Origin: Trebonia sp050013875
GTDB taxonomy: Bacteria; Actinomycetota; Actinomycetes; Streptosporangiales; Streptosporangiaceae
Length of the DNA: 64,000 bases
Direction of reading: 5' to 3'
NCBI GenBank assembly: GCA_050013875.1
Contig: JBEKEK010000007.1
Span: 30,771 to 94,770 of the forward strand
The notes beneath the pieces were generated by a model, which saw nothing but the letters and a program-made list of their open reading frames with translations, ran no database searches and had not been told where the DNA came from. Below, one piece after another: positions 7,996-16,059 of the stretch (positions within the stretch are counted from its first letter, which is position 1; every line of letters starts with the position of its first letter). Made by a program: the position numbers and the translations under genes.

Positions 7996-9579
7996 TTACG
8001 GCACGGTGTAAGCGACCAACTGGGGGTTGCCGCCGCCCTGGGCTGACCCACCCGGCCCGCCCGCGGGGACCAGCACCGTGTTGCCGGCGATGGCGATCGG
8101 CGAGTTGGTGGTGGTGGGCAGTGCGTGCTGGTACACGATCGCGCCGGTCGTCCGGTTGAGCGCGATCAGCTTCCCGGTGACGAGCGTGGTGAAGACCAGG
8201 TTGTTGGCGACGGTGGTGTCGCCGAGCGGCAAGGTGTCCACCTTGGTGTCCCACTCGACCGCCCCGGTGGTCAGGTTCAGCGCCTCGATTTCCCCGGCGG
8301 CCTTCTCCCCGGCCACCGCCGCGTTGCCATTGACCGAGCTCAGGGTTGTCGACTTTATCGGCACGTCGATGGTGGCCACGTACACGCTGCCGCCGGCCAG
8401 CGCCATGTTTGTCAGCACGCCGCCGAGCGGCCCGGGCTCCCACGTGTAGGGCAGCTTGATGGTGATCTTGTGCCCGAGCAGCAGCGCCGAGTCGTTGTCG
8501 GTCCCGTTGTGCGCGCCCACCGGCGTCTGCCACAGCAGGGCGCCGGTCGAGGCGTTCATCGCGTAGACGATGCCGAGCTTCCCGCTGCCTATGATCGCGG
8601 GGACGTTACCCACGACGGTCGCGATGGGGGAGGCCTGCATGTCATGGTCCTTGAAGTCGTTCGGCACGGCCTGGTAATACCAGCGCAGCTTCCCGGTCGC
8701 GGCATCCAGGTTGACCTCGCTGTCGGTGTAGAGCAACCTCGCCGGGTGTTCGATGGCCTCGCCGATCGACTGGTACGGGTTCCCGATCCCGAAGGTCACC
8801 GACCCGTCGCTGCCCACTAGCGGCGTCTCCCACGCGCCGCCCGAGCCGAGCCCGAGCGCCGCGACACCGCCGGCATCGCTTCCGGTCACCGTGTTGAACT
8901 TCCACAGCATTTTCCCCGACGTCGCGTTCAGCGCCAGCAGCACGCCGCCGCCGGGACCGGAACCGTAGGCGCTCGCCAGGTAGACGCGGCCGCCGGAGAC
9001 CTGCGGCTGGATCTCGAACGAGCCCTGGCCACTGGTCAGCAGCCCGTTGTCGGTCCAGATCGCCTTCCCGGTCGCCGCGTTGAGCGCGAACACCGCCGTG
9101 GAGGTATCCCCGTACACGACCCCGTTTGCGACCGCCACCCCGTCCGGGCCCGGCCCGGTTGCCTCCGGCACGTTGACCGGGTACTCCCAGCGCAGCTTGC
9201 CGGTGGCCAGCGAGATCGCGTAGACGTTGGCGTCCAGATCCTGCAGGTACACGACGCCGTTGACCACGACCGGCGTGGCGGCGAATGAGCCGGCGCCACT
9301 CACCCCGGCGGCCGCCTTGCCCGCGAGGTGGAACGACCACGCCTCGCGGAGCGAGGACACGTTGGCCGAAGAGATCGTCGTACCGGCCGCCACCCGCGTG
9401 TTGGCCAGGTTCCCGTTCGGATACGCCCAGGTCCCGCTGGGCGTATCCGCGCCACTGAAGGTGCTGGTCGTCGGGTTGGACTGGGTTGACGAGCACGCCG
9501 CCGCCAGCAGCGCCGTGGCCACCGCCGCCGCGGCCGCCGCGCCCGTCTGCCATGTGGGTCGAGTTCTCACGTGTACCAC
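7996..9579 (-). CDS. PQQ-type beta-propeller lipoprotein
   Basis: A protein of about 527 residues with an N-terminal lipoprotein signal (LLAAACSS, lipid Cys about residue 29). The rest is a beta-propeller of PQQ-dehydrogenase type, recognisable from repeated blades containing the tryptophan-docking pattern: LDANVYAISLATGKLRWEYP, FALNAATGKAIWTD, LLALNATSGKMLWKF, VYAMNASTGALLWQTP, EALNLTTGAVEWDTK and LIALNRTTGAIVYQH. No signature of a quinoprotein dehydrogenase active site stands out, so an outer-face scaffold or a quinoprotein oxidase are both possible. The GTG at 9579 lies close to a second GTG at 9570 that has a better AGGTGG site; either keeps the signal peptide. Confidence 0.85.
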   Translation of the reverse strand: MVHVRTRPTWQTGAAAAAAVATALLAAACSSTQSNPTTSTFSGADTPSGTWAYPNGNLANTRVAAGTTISSANVSSLREAWSFHLAGKAAAGVSGAGSFAATPVVVNGVVYLQDLDANVYAISLATGKLRWEYPVNVPEATGPGPDGVAVANGVVYGDTSTAVFALNAATGKAIWTDNGLLTSGQGSFEIQPQVSGGRVYLASAYGSGPGGGVLLALNATSGKMLWKFNTVTGSDAGGVAALGLGSGGAWETPLVGSDGSVTFGIGNPYQSIGEAIEHPARLLYTDSEVNLDAATGKLRWYYQAVPNDFKDHDMQASPIATVVGNVPAIIGSGKLGIVYAMNASTGALLWQTPVGAHNGTDNDSALLLGHKITIKLPYTWEPGPLGGVLTNMALAGGSVYVATIDVPIKSTTLSSVNGNAAVAGEKAAGEIEALNLTTGAVEWDTKVDTLPLGDTTVANNLVFTTLVTGKLIALNRTTGAIVYQHALPTTTNSPIAIAGNTVLVPAGGPGGSAQGGGNPQLVAYTVP

Positions 9580-9650
9580 CTGCCGCTTCCGTCCCGGAAA
9601 GCGCTAAAACTGATATCACTATGATAGATCTGTGACATCACATCAGTCAA

Positions 9651-9696
9651 TGGCGCGGCAGACACTGGCGCGGCAGACACTGGCGCGGTGTCTGCC
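9651..9696. repeat. 15-bp direct repeat ending in an inverted repeat
   Basis: TGGCGCGGCAGACAC occurs twice head to tail (9651-9665, 9666-9680), then TGGCGCGG and the inverted GTGTCTGCC follow. GGCAGACAC (9672-9680) and GTGTCTGCC (9688-9696) form a perfect 9-bp stem with a 7-base loop. It sits between two minus-strand genes, just past the 3' end of 9718-10311, so it may act as a transcription end or mRNA-stabilising hairpin. Confidence 0.6.
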
Positions 9697-9717
9697 CGGA
9701 CGGCCGGCCGCGCTGTG

Positions 9718-10311
9718 TCAGGAGGCGGGCGACAGTGTCCCGGAGCCGGGCGGGACGCCTCCCGTCGTATCGAACGAAAAGAAAAGGCCGCCGGAAGTCG
9801 TCGTGACTTGGGCGTACGCAACCGATACGCAATCGCCCGCGGGATCTGAGGTCGTGACAATGCGCAGGGAAAGCGGGCCGCCGCCGTTATCAAGGTAGAT
9901 CGTTCCCCGGCAGTCGTACGTGTCATTCTGGAAATAGCCAACCTGGCTGCCGTCGGTGCCTTGATACAGGCTCATCGAGGCCTCGAAGGGGCCAGCCTGG
10001 CTGTCTATTTCGCCTTGCCAGGAGCCCTGGTAACTGGCCGGAACCCCGCCCGCAGACGGCAAGGAGCTGGCCGTAGCCTGCGAGGGAGCCGGGGTCGGGG
10101 CGCTCCTCGGTGAGGCCGACGGAGCGGGGCTGAACGGCGGCCAATGGGCAGTGTAGGCGAGGGTGAAATAGGCGATTGCCCCCACGCCGATGGAAACGAA
10201 AAGGCCGACGATAGCCAGGAGAACGCTCGCTATAGTTCCGTAAGCCGTTATCTTGTCATACAGTCCTTCGTGTTCACGTTTTTTGCTTGCTGGTTCTTTC
10301 TGCTCGACCAC
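9718..10311 (-). CDS. Membrane-anchored protein with Pro/Ser linker, unknown function
   Basis: About 197 residues if translation starts at GTG 10311, which has GAGAGGCGGG upstream; an upstream start at 10374 would add 21 residues. A charged cytoplasmic start is followed by one transmembrane segment (TIASVLLAIVGLFVSIGVGA and onward), a Pro/Ser/Ala-rich linker (SPAPSASPRSAPTPAPSQ), and an outer domain of about 110 residues that looks beta-rich, with SWQGEIDSQAGPFEASMSLY and a Cys pair in YDCRG and GDCVSV. The outer domain pattern recalls small actinobacterial surface domains, but I cannot name it. Confidence 0.65.
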   Translation of the reverse strand: MVEQKEPASKKREHEGLYDKITAYGTIASVLLAIVGLFVSIGVGAIAYFTLAYTAHWPPFSPAPSASPRSAPTPAPSQATASSLPSAGGVPASYQGSWQGEIDSQAGPFEASMSLYQGTDGSQVGYFQNDTYDCRGTIYLDNGGGPLSLRIVTTSDPAGDCVSVAYAQVTTTSGGLFFSFDTTGGVPPGSGTLSPAS

Positions 10312-11035
10312 AATGCCCGCCTCTCGCCGCCTTCCTTGAGTGGGCCTCTCCGTGGCGCTCCATAACCTCGGCATCGCGGGTAAAGCTCAGCGGAGCTGCG
10401 GGTGCATGGAGGCGGGCAAGCACGATCGAGAAGCCACCGTTACGCTAACACAGAAAACCAAGGTGATGCGCGCCAAGGATCGTCGTGACACGAGTGTTAA
10501 TAAGACCCCATGAACTTCTGTCACCTCCGTTGCCGTGATGGTGCCGGTGATCATTATTCTGATCGCTCCCGGTACCAGGTCATGGCTGGTCAGCGCCTCC
10601 CTTTAGGGTCCCGCCGACGAATGCTGAGATAACGGGAAAAGTGGGCCAATTCGACCATGCACGGCGCCCGGCTTTCGCGACTATGAGTATAAAGAGTAAA
10701 AACCGGCGCCCAGGCAAGATCACCGGGAACCTTCGCGGCGGGTAAGACGGGTAAATATGACAGCCGCCCGGATGCGGGCATAACAGCCCAGATTGGGAGC
10801 GGGTGCTCGGGGCGCACGCCCGTCCGGCGGCCCGGCAGGGCCATCCGGTGCGGTTCCGGCTCCCGCGGGGAAGCAGGCGACCGTTGGCGTCCGTCATCGA
10901 CAGGTCCGTCGACAGCAGCCAGATACCAGGCTGCCACACTGCGTATGACAGCAGTCAGGTACTGATCTGCCACACTACATAACAGTGATATGCATCGAAT
11001 TTGATGTGCGGGGGCTGCGGTCTTAATCTGCCGGT
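10312..11035. other. Long intergenic region
   Basis: I see no supported gene in these about 720 bases; the minus-strand open frames (10580-10939, 10590-11099) have unnatural composition. Near the right end CTGCCACACT occurs twice in similar settings (about 10931-10950 followed by gcgtatgacag, and 10969-10988 followed by acataacag). This is a direct repeat that could be an operator for the gene starting at 11036. Confidence 0.4.
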
Positions 11036-13378
11036 ATGGGGCTGCACCTTGGCTGGATTCCCAACGAACCGGGGCTGCGGGCTCGCGAGTACGCGGCACA
11101 GGCGCCGGGCGCCCCCGACCCCGACTCGCCGATGGCGGCGGCGTTGCGCGCCGCGCACGCCGCGAGAGCGCTCTGGACCCGGCTGCTGATTGTCGTCGGC
11201 CTGCTCGCTCTCGCCCTGTTCGGCTTCGTCGGTGCCGTCTCGCACCGGAGCTGGTTCTGGTATGCCGGCGCGGCCATAGCTGTCTGCTGCTGGCTGCCGC
11301 TGGCGGAGTTCGCCGTGAACCGCCGCCGCGCCAACAGCCGTATGCGGCGCGAGAGCGACGAGCAGCTCGCCCGGCACGCCGCCGAGCTCGCCGAGTACGA
11401 GCGGTCCAAGGCCGCCTGGCAGAACTCGGAGGCGGAGCGGATCGCGGCGGCGCCCCGGTGGCTGCAGGTCGCGGCGCACGAGGACATCAGCCGGCTGGAC
11501 GTGTTCGGCGGGACGCCCCTAGGGCGGCAGAACCTGCTCACCGGGATCGGCCAGCGGCTGCTGGCGGAACGCGCGGTCATCGTCCTCGACCTGACGCAGG
11601 ACCGGGTCTGCGGCGGCCTTATCGCGGCGGCGGCGCAGGACGGAATCTCCTGCCACGACTACCAGCTGCCGTGGGACCTGCCCGTCACCCCGTTGCTGAC
11701 GGGGCTGACCGGCGACGAGGTCGCCAACCTGATCGTCGAGGTGCTGCACGCCGACAACGCGAGCGCGACCGCCGCCGGGCGGGCCACTGACCTCATGATC
11801 CTGCGCAAGGTCACCCGCGTGCTTGGCGACAGCGTGACGATGGCCCGGCTGCATGAGGCGCTGCTCCTGCTGGTCGGCTCCGACCATGGGGGTCACTACG
11901 CCGCCGGCCACCCCGTTGAGACCCTGACCGAGCAGGAGCGCGAGCGGCTACGCGGGCTATTCGGCGACGCGATGCGCGGCGAGGTCGCGGGGAACCTGAT
12001 CCGGATCGCCGCGGTGATCGAGCCCCTGGCCGAACTCGGCGCGGCCGCGGCCGGCGGCGGTCACGCTGCCGCCCGGCCGCCCGCCCGGCTGACCTGCCTG
12101 TCGCTCCCCGACGGGCCGCGCGATGTGGCGTCCGACCTGACCGCCGCGCTCATCGTGCAGTGGGCCACCCGGGCCGTCGCCGCGGAAGGCGGGTTCCGCC
12201 CGGCGGTCATCCTGGCAGGCGCGGACGAGCAGTCGACCAGGCACCTGGGCCGCCTCACGAGCGTCTGCGATCGGTACCAGGTCCCGCTGGTGCGGATGTT
12301 CTCCCGGTTGACCGAAGAGTCCGCGCGCCACCTGGACAGCAGGCACACCGCGTTCATGCGGCTCGCGACCCGGCCGGAGGCGCTGCGCGCGGCCGAGCAC
12401 ATTGGCCTGGCGCGGAAGTTCGTGGCCGGCCGCTTTTCGCACCGGCAGAGCGTAAGCCGGTCGCGGACGAGGACCTCGACCGAGTCGACCACGCACACCA
12501 CCGGGCGCGCGGAGGGCGAGGCGGTGACGCACACCACCGGGACCACGACCGGCCAGTCGTACTCCGAGGCGGAGGTGCCCCGCCACGATAACCACGTCCA
12601 CATCCACGCTGGTGATAGCGGCGGTGGCAACGGCGGGTCCGGAACCGGCCGCGCGCACGCGGATCAGGCCCGCGACCGGGCCGGCCGCGAGCGGGCGGCG
12701 GAGGCGGACGCGGAGCCGGGTCGCGGCGGTGGGCGTCAGTCCGCGACAGGGGGCACTGGCGGCCGGCGGCCTGAGAGCCAGGGCAGGTCAGGCGGCGGCT
12801 GGCTCAGCGCGGGCGCGAGCTCGTCGGGTAGCGCCAAGGCCGGGAAGCCGGCCATCGACGTGGTGAAGACCAGAACGAAGTTCACCGCCCAGCACCAAAG
12901 CGAGTCGAAGACCCAGTCCGTGACCAACACCCAGGAGACCAGCCACACCCAGTCGGAGTCCCGGTCGCGCACGGACGGCACCAGCGTCGGCGACGAGATC
13001 ACCTTCGAGCTCGTCTACGATCACCAGGTCCAGCCGGAGACGCTGATGGCGCTGCCCGAGGACCAGATGCTCGCCCCGCACGTCGTCGCCGGCGCACCGG
13101 ACCCGGCGAGCTTGCCGGGCGCGCCCAACGCGGCGTGCGCGCCGGACGCGGCGGCCCAGAGCGCCGCGGTGGCATCGCGGCCGACAACGGCCGAGAGCCG
13201 GATGGTCGCCCTCGTCATCGACCCGTCGGTGGTCGGCACCGACCCGGTGGCCCCGGTCTCCCCGCACGAGATCCCGGCCTACGAACCTCCCGCCCCGGCG
13301 GTCTCCTCCCATGTCCCGGACTACGAGCGCCTGCACCGCCCCGCCCTCGGCGCGGGCGATCCCGCCAGGTCAAGGTAG
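11036..13378 (+). CDS. Large membrane protein, VirD4/TraG-like fold with degenerate P-loop
   Basis: 780 residues. Two transmembrane segments (about 48-67 and 73-92) are followed by a cytoplasmic region that reads like a DNA-pump ATPase of the VirD4/TraG/HerA group: FGGTPLGRQNLLTGIG at about 157-172 sits where a Walker A would be but lacks GK(T/S), and VIVLDL follows. A second block (AVILAGADEQSTRHLGRL, then RYQVPLVRMFSRL and FMRLATRPEALRAAEHIG) resembles the C-terminal core of those proteins. Residues from about 467 to 640 are Ser/Thr/Gly-rich low complexity. Without a Walker A it is probably not an active ATPase. The function is unknown, and no conjugation genes are adjacent. Confidence 0.65.
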   Translation: MGLHLGWIPNEPGLRAREYAAQAPGAPDPDSPMAAALRAAHAARALWTRLLIVVGLLALALFGFVGAVSHRSWFWYAGAAIAVCCWLPLAEFAVNRRRANSRMRRESDEQLARHAAELAEYERSKAAWQNSEAERIAAAPRWLQVAAHEDISRLDVFGGTPLGRQNLLTGIGQRLLAERAVIVLDLTQDRVCGGLIAAAAQDGISCHDYQLPWDLPVTPLLTGLTGDEVANLIVEVLHADNASATAAGRATDLMILRKVTRVLGDSVTMARLHEALLLLVGSDHGGHYAAGHPVETLTEQERERLRGLFGDAMRGEVAGNLIRIAAVIEPLAELGAAAAGGGHAAARPPARLTCLSLPDGPRDVASDLTAALIVQWATRAVAAEGGFRPAVILAGADEQSTRHLGRLTSVCDRYQVPLVRMFSRLTEESARHLDSRHTAFMRLATRPEALRAAEHIGLARKFVAGRFSHRQSVSRSRTRTSTESTTHTTGRAEGEAVTHTTGTTTGQSYSEAEVPRHDNHVHIHAGDSGGGNGGSGTGRAHADQARDRAGRERAAEADAEPGRGGGRQSATGGTGGRRPESQGRSGGGWLSAGASSSGSAKAGKPAIDVVKTRTKFTAQHQSESKTQSVTNTQETSHTQSESRSRTDGTSVGDEITFELVYDHQVQPETLMALPEDQMLAPHVVAGAPDPASLPGAPNAACAPDAAAQSAAVASRPTTAESRMVALVIDPSVVGTDPVAPVSPHEIPAYEPPAPAVSSHVPDYERLHRPALGAGDPARSR

Positions 13379-13434
13379 CAGCGGCGGCGCTTTCAAACCG
13401 CACCCGGGTACCGTTGCGGGCAGGCGGCGTGCCC

Positions 13435-13560
13435 TTAGCCGCGCCAGCGGTCCAAGCGCGAGAAAAACAGGAACGCCAGCCAGACGCCACCAGAGATGAC
13501 GGCCATGACGCCGAGCAATACCACGATGAGCACGAACGAAGCCAGCCAACTCGACGTCAT
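13435..13560 (-). CDS. Small membrane protein (41 residues)
   Basis: An ATG at 13558-13560, preceded at correct spacing by GAGGAGG, opens a 41-codon frame ending in TAA. The peptide is one long hydrophobic helix (VLIVVLLGVMAVISGGVWLA) followed by a positively charged end, SRLDRWRG. The good ribosome-binding site and membrane helix make it a credible small protein. It converges on the end of the large membrane protein gene at 13378. Confidence 0.6.
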   Translation of the reverse strand: MTSSWLASFVLIVVLLGVMAVISGGVWLAFLFFSRLDRWRG

Positions 13561-13902
13561 CGGGGGGCCTCCTCAACTGTGAACCGGTACTTACACACCG
13601 TTAGTGTGCCCACCGCGAGTGGGTCCGCCACCCCCTCAGCGGGCACTTCATTACCGATGGTGCGTGCCAGCGAGTGGCACGGAGTCCGGGCGCGACCGGT
13701 TCACCGGTTCATCATCCGGCCGGCCTCGGCGGGCGAACCGCGTTCACGGAGCCGCGCCGTCCGAGCGTTCCTTGGCCACCGGGAGGTGGGGTTCGGTGAT
13801 GACGCGACGATCAGGTTGCCGGTGGCGAGGCCGTCGCGGTCCGCAGTGCCCGCTGGCAGGCGATAGCGCGACGAGGCAGGGGCGCGGCGGGCGGGTCCGG
13901 CG
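13561..13902. other. Intergenic region upstream of small protein and YihY-like gene
   Basis: No supported gene. CACAC-CGTTA-GTGTG near 13593-13608 forms a small dyad close to the small protein's start and could be an operator. The other open frames here have shadow-like Arg/Pro-rich composition. Confidence 0.35.
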
Positions 13903-15882
13903 GTGACGGGCGGCAGCCCGGGCCAGGCGGTGCGCCGCGCGGCGCTCAGGGGCGCCGAACGAGTCTGGCGCGACCTCCGGCTGAAGGATCTCTACCGGAG
14001 CGGCAAGGAGTTCGAACTCATGCACCGGGCCCTGGGCTTCGCCGCCCTGGCCATCCTGACCGTGATCCCGCTGCTCATCCTGGTCGCCGCGGCCAACCCG
14101 ACCTCGCACCGCGGCCTCGCCGGGTGGGTGATCTACGGCATGGACCTGACCGGATCATCCGCCAACGCGGTGACCCGGCTCCTCTCCGCGCCGGCCCGGG
14201 TGCTCGGCACGACCAGCGTGTTCAGCGCTGTGCTGGTGAGCGTGGCCGGGGTGTCGTTCGCGGGCAGCGTGCAGGCCGGTTTCGAGCGGATCTGGGGCCT
14301 GCCCGCCGGCCCGTGGCACAAGATCTGGCGTCAGGCGGTGTGGATGGCGGGCCTCACCGCCTACATCTACGCGACGGCCACGGTCGGCACGGTGACGCAC
14401 CGCGGGCCGGCCGAGACGGCGGGCCGGGTGGCGGTGGCGGTGGTCCTCGGCGTCGCCTTCTTCTGGTGGGGGCCGCGGTTCTTGCTCGGCGGCCGGGTGA
14501 GCTATCTGGCGGCGCTGCCGGGGGCGGTGGCCACGATCGTGTGCCTGGCTGGCCTGCGGGTCTTCTCCGGCCTGGTCTTCGAGCCGCTCATCATCAGGAA
14601 CGCGGTCAGCTATGGCGCGCTCGGTACCGTCCTGATCGTGCAGTCATGGCTGATCGGCGTGGGCTGGGTCCTCTACGGCGCCCAGTTGTTCGGGCGCTGG
14701 TTCCACGACTCCTGGCTGCGGGACTGGGCGCAGAGCCGCCGGGGCCACCAGGACGCGGGCAGCGATAAGGATGGCGGGCCGCCGTTACCGGTGGTCCGCG
14801 CGGGGCTGCCCCGCCTCCCTGATCAGCGATGGCGCCAGGGCGATCATGGCGGCGACGACCGGTTCCAGGCCGGGCCTGGACGTGATAACCCGGACGATGG
14901 TCTCGTCAAGCCCGTCGCTGAGGCGGGCGAACGCGGCCGGCGCCTGGGCCGCCGGGCCGTAGTAGCCGACCGCCCGCAGCATCTCGTCGGGCGCCGCGGC
15001 CACCAGCTCGGTCATGGCCGCGCCCCGGTCGCGCCGCTGCTCCAGCTCGGTCAGCAGCCCGTCGAACCCCATGTGGGCGAACAGTCCCCGGTAGCCAGCG
15101 CCGTGCGGCATCCCCGCCTGGCCCAGCGCGTAGCCAAGCACCTGCGTGCCGAACGCCTCCCGGGCGGCGGCGATGTCGTCGTCAATGCAGACCCGGATGT
15201 ACATGGTGATCGGGACCGAGCCGGGGGCGCGGCCCGCCCTGGCAGCGCCCGCGTCGATCTGCTCCCGGCTGGCGGCGATGTGTTCCGGCGAGGCCCAGTT
15301 GAGCAGTACGCCGTCGGCGGTCTCGCCCGCCAGCCGCAGCATTTGCGGCCCAAGCGCGGCCAGGTAGACCGGGGCAGGCGGCAGGTCCGCCAGCCCGAGA
15401 GATGCGTGCCCCGGCCACCCGGGGGCACCCGGGCCGGCATCCGTCCGGCGGAGCAGCTCCCCGGCGGTGACCTGCTGGCCCGCGAGCAGCCCGCGGACCT
15501 CGGTGACGTACTCGCGCATCACCGCGATCGGCCGGTCAGGCAGGCCCACCGAGGCCCAGAACGCGGGTCCGTAGCCTCCCGTGCCGAGGCCGAGCACGAA
15601 CCGGCCCGCCGACAGCTGGGCCAGAGTGGCCGCCTGGACCGCGAGGCTGAGCGGGGTCCACATCCGCGCCGCCGGAACGACCGAGATCCCGGTGCGCAGC
15701 GAGGTGTCCTGCGACCAGGCCGCGCAGATGTGAAACGAGTCGGGCACGCCGCCCGCGGGAGTCCACAAGCTCTCGAACCGGAGCCGCTCCGCCTCCCGGG
15801 CGGCAACTCGCAGCTGGTCGAACGGAAGGCCAAGCCGGGCGTCAAGCCCCACGCCAATCATCATGACAGGGAGTATGCCTGA
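13903..15882 (+). CDS. YihY/BrkB-family membrane protein with stop-less antisense tail
   Basis: Residues 1 to about 290 form a YihY-type (formerly ribonuclease BN-like) inner-membrane protein with about six hydrophobic segments and family features such as FELMHRALGFAALAIL, SFAGSVQAGFERIWGLP and SYGALGTVLIVQSWLIGVGW. The natural end should be near 14770 (HDSWLRDWAQSRRGHQ). No in-frame stop occurs there, and the frame continues to 15882 entirely antisense to the LLM oxidoreductase gene, adding about 365 Arg/Gly-rich residues. Start GTG 13903 has only a weak purine-rich site. The stop was probably lost to mutation or a small indel. Only the first about 870 bases are convincing coding sequence. 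Confidence 0.7.
   Translation: MTGGSPGQAVRRAALRGAERVWRDLRLKDLYRSGKEFELMHRALGFAALAILTVIPLLILVAAANPTSHRGLAGWVIYGMDLTGSSANAVTRLLSAPARVLGTTSVFSAVLVSVAGVSFAGSVQAGFERIWGLPAGPWHKIWRQAVWMAGLTAYIYATATVGTVTHRGPAETAGRVAVAVVLGVAFFWWGPRFLLGGRVSYLAALPGAVATIVCLAGLRVFSGLVFEPLIIRNAVSYGALGTVLIVQSWLIGVGWVLYGAQLFGRWFHDSWLRDWAQSRRGHQDAGSDKDGGPPLPVVRAGLPRLPDQRWRQGDHGGDDRFQAGPGRDNPDDGLVKPVAEAGERGRRLGRRAVVADRPQHLVGRRGHQLGHGRAPVAPLLQLGQQPVEPHVGEQSPVASAVRHPRLAQRVAKHLRAERLPGGGDVVVNADPDVHGDRDRAGGAARPGSARVDLLPAGGDVFRRGPVEQYAVGGLARQPQHLRPKRGQVDRGRRQVRQPERCVPRPPGGTRAGIRPAEQLPGGDLLAREQPADLGDVLAHHRDRPVRQAHRGPERGSVASRAEAEHEPARRQLGQSGRLDREAERGPHPRRRNDRDPGAQRGVLRPGRADVKRVGHAARGSPQALEPEPLRLPGGNSQLVERKAKPGVKPHANHHDREYA
14785..15864 (-). 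CDS. LLM-class F420-dependent oxidoreductase
   Basis: About 359 residues of the luciferase-like monooxygenase TIM barrel. It begins MIGVGLDARLGLPFDQ, with the characteristic RFVLGLGTGGYGPAFWASVG and PVYLAALGPQMLRLAGETAD flavin/F420-binding regions. Proteins of this kind in actinomycetes usually use coenzyme F420 for redox of small molecules; the substrate is unknown. I take ATG 15864, which matches the family N-terminus; a GTG at 15924 with AGGGA upstream would add 20 residues. The gene is overlapped over its whole length by the antisense tail of the YihY-like frame. Confidence 0.85.
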   Translation of the reverse strand: MMIGVGLDARLGLPFDQLRVAAREAERLRFESLWTPAGGVPDSFHICAAWSQDTSLRTGISVVPAARMWTPLSLAVQAATLAQLSAGRFVLGLGTGGYGPAFWASVGLPDRPIAVMREYVTEVRGLLAGQQVTAGELLRRTDAGPGAPGWPGHASLGLADLPPAPVYLAALGPQMLRLAGETADGVLLNWASPEHIAASREQIDAGAARAGRAPGSVPITMYIRVCIDDDIAAAREAFGTQVLGYALGQAGMPHGAGYRGLFAHMGFDGLLTELEQRRDRGAAMTELVAAAPDEMLRAVGYYGPAAQAPAAFARLSDGLDETIVRVITSRPGLEPVVAAMIALAPSLIREAGQPRADHR

Positions 15883-15989
15883 CGCCCTGGTTGGGGGAGG
15901 GCTGGCGGGGAGGCGTAGAGCCACGGTCCGTTCCCTGCGCCTGGTTTTGAATTTCCGAGCCAGGGCCGGGGAATGGGAATGAATTCAGT

Positions 15990-16008
15990 TTATTATTTCG
16001 GATAATAA
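15990..16008. promoter_or_regulatory. AT-rich dyad between LLM and kinase genes
   Basis: TTATTAT, loop TTCGG, ATAATAA form a perfect 7-bp stem in an unusually AT-rich stretch (15981-16030) between two divergent genes. It is a candidate operator or part of the promoter region; its role is not shown by sequence. Confidence 0.3.
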
Positions 16009-16059
16009 TATTTCGTCTTAAATCGTTATGCTTCATGTCTCCTGGGTAGCCGGGGCGGC

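Noticed and set aside
10590..11099. 169-codon minus-strand frame in the long intergenic region
   Set aside because: No ribosome-binding site, unnatural residue composition and overlap with the start of the next gene.
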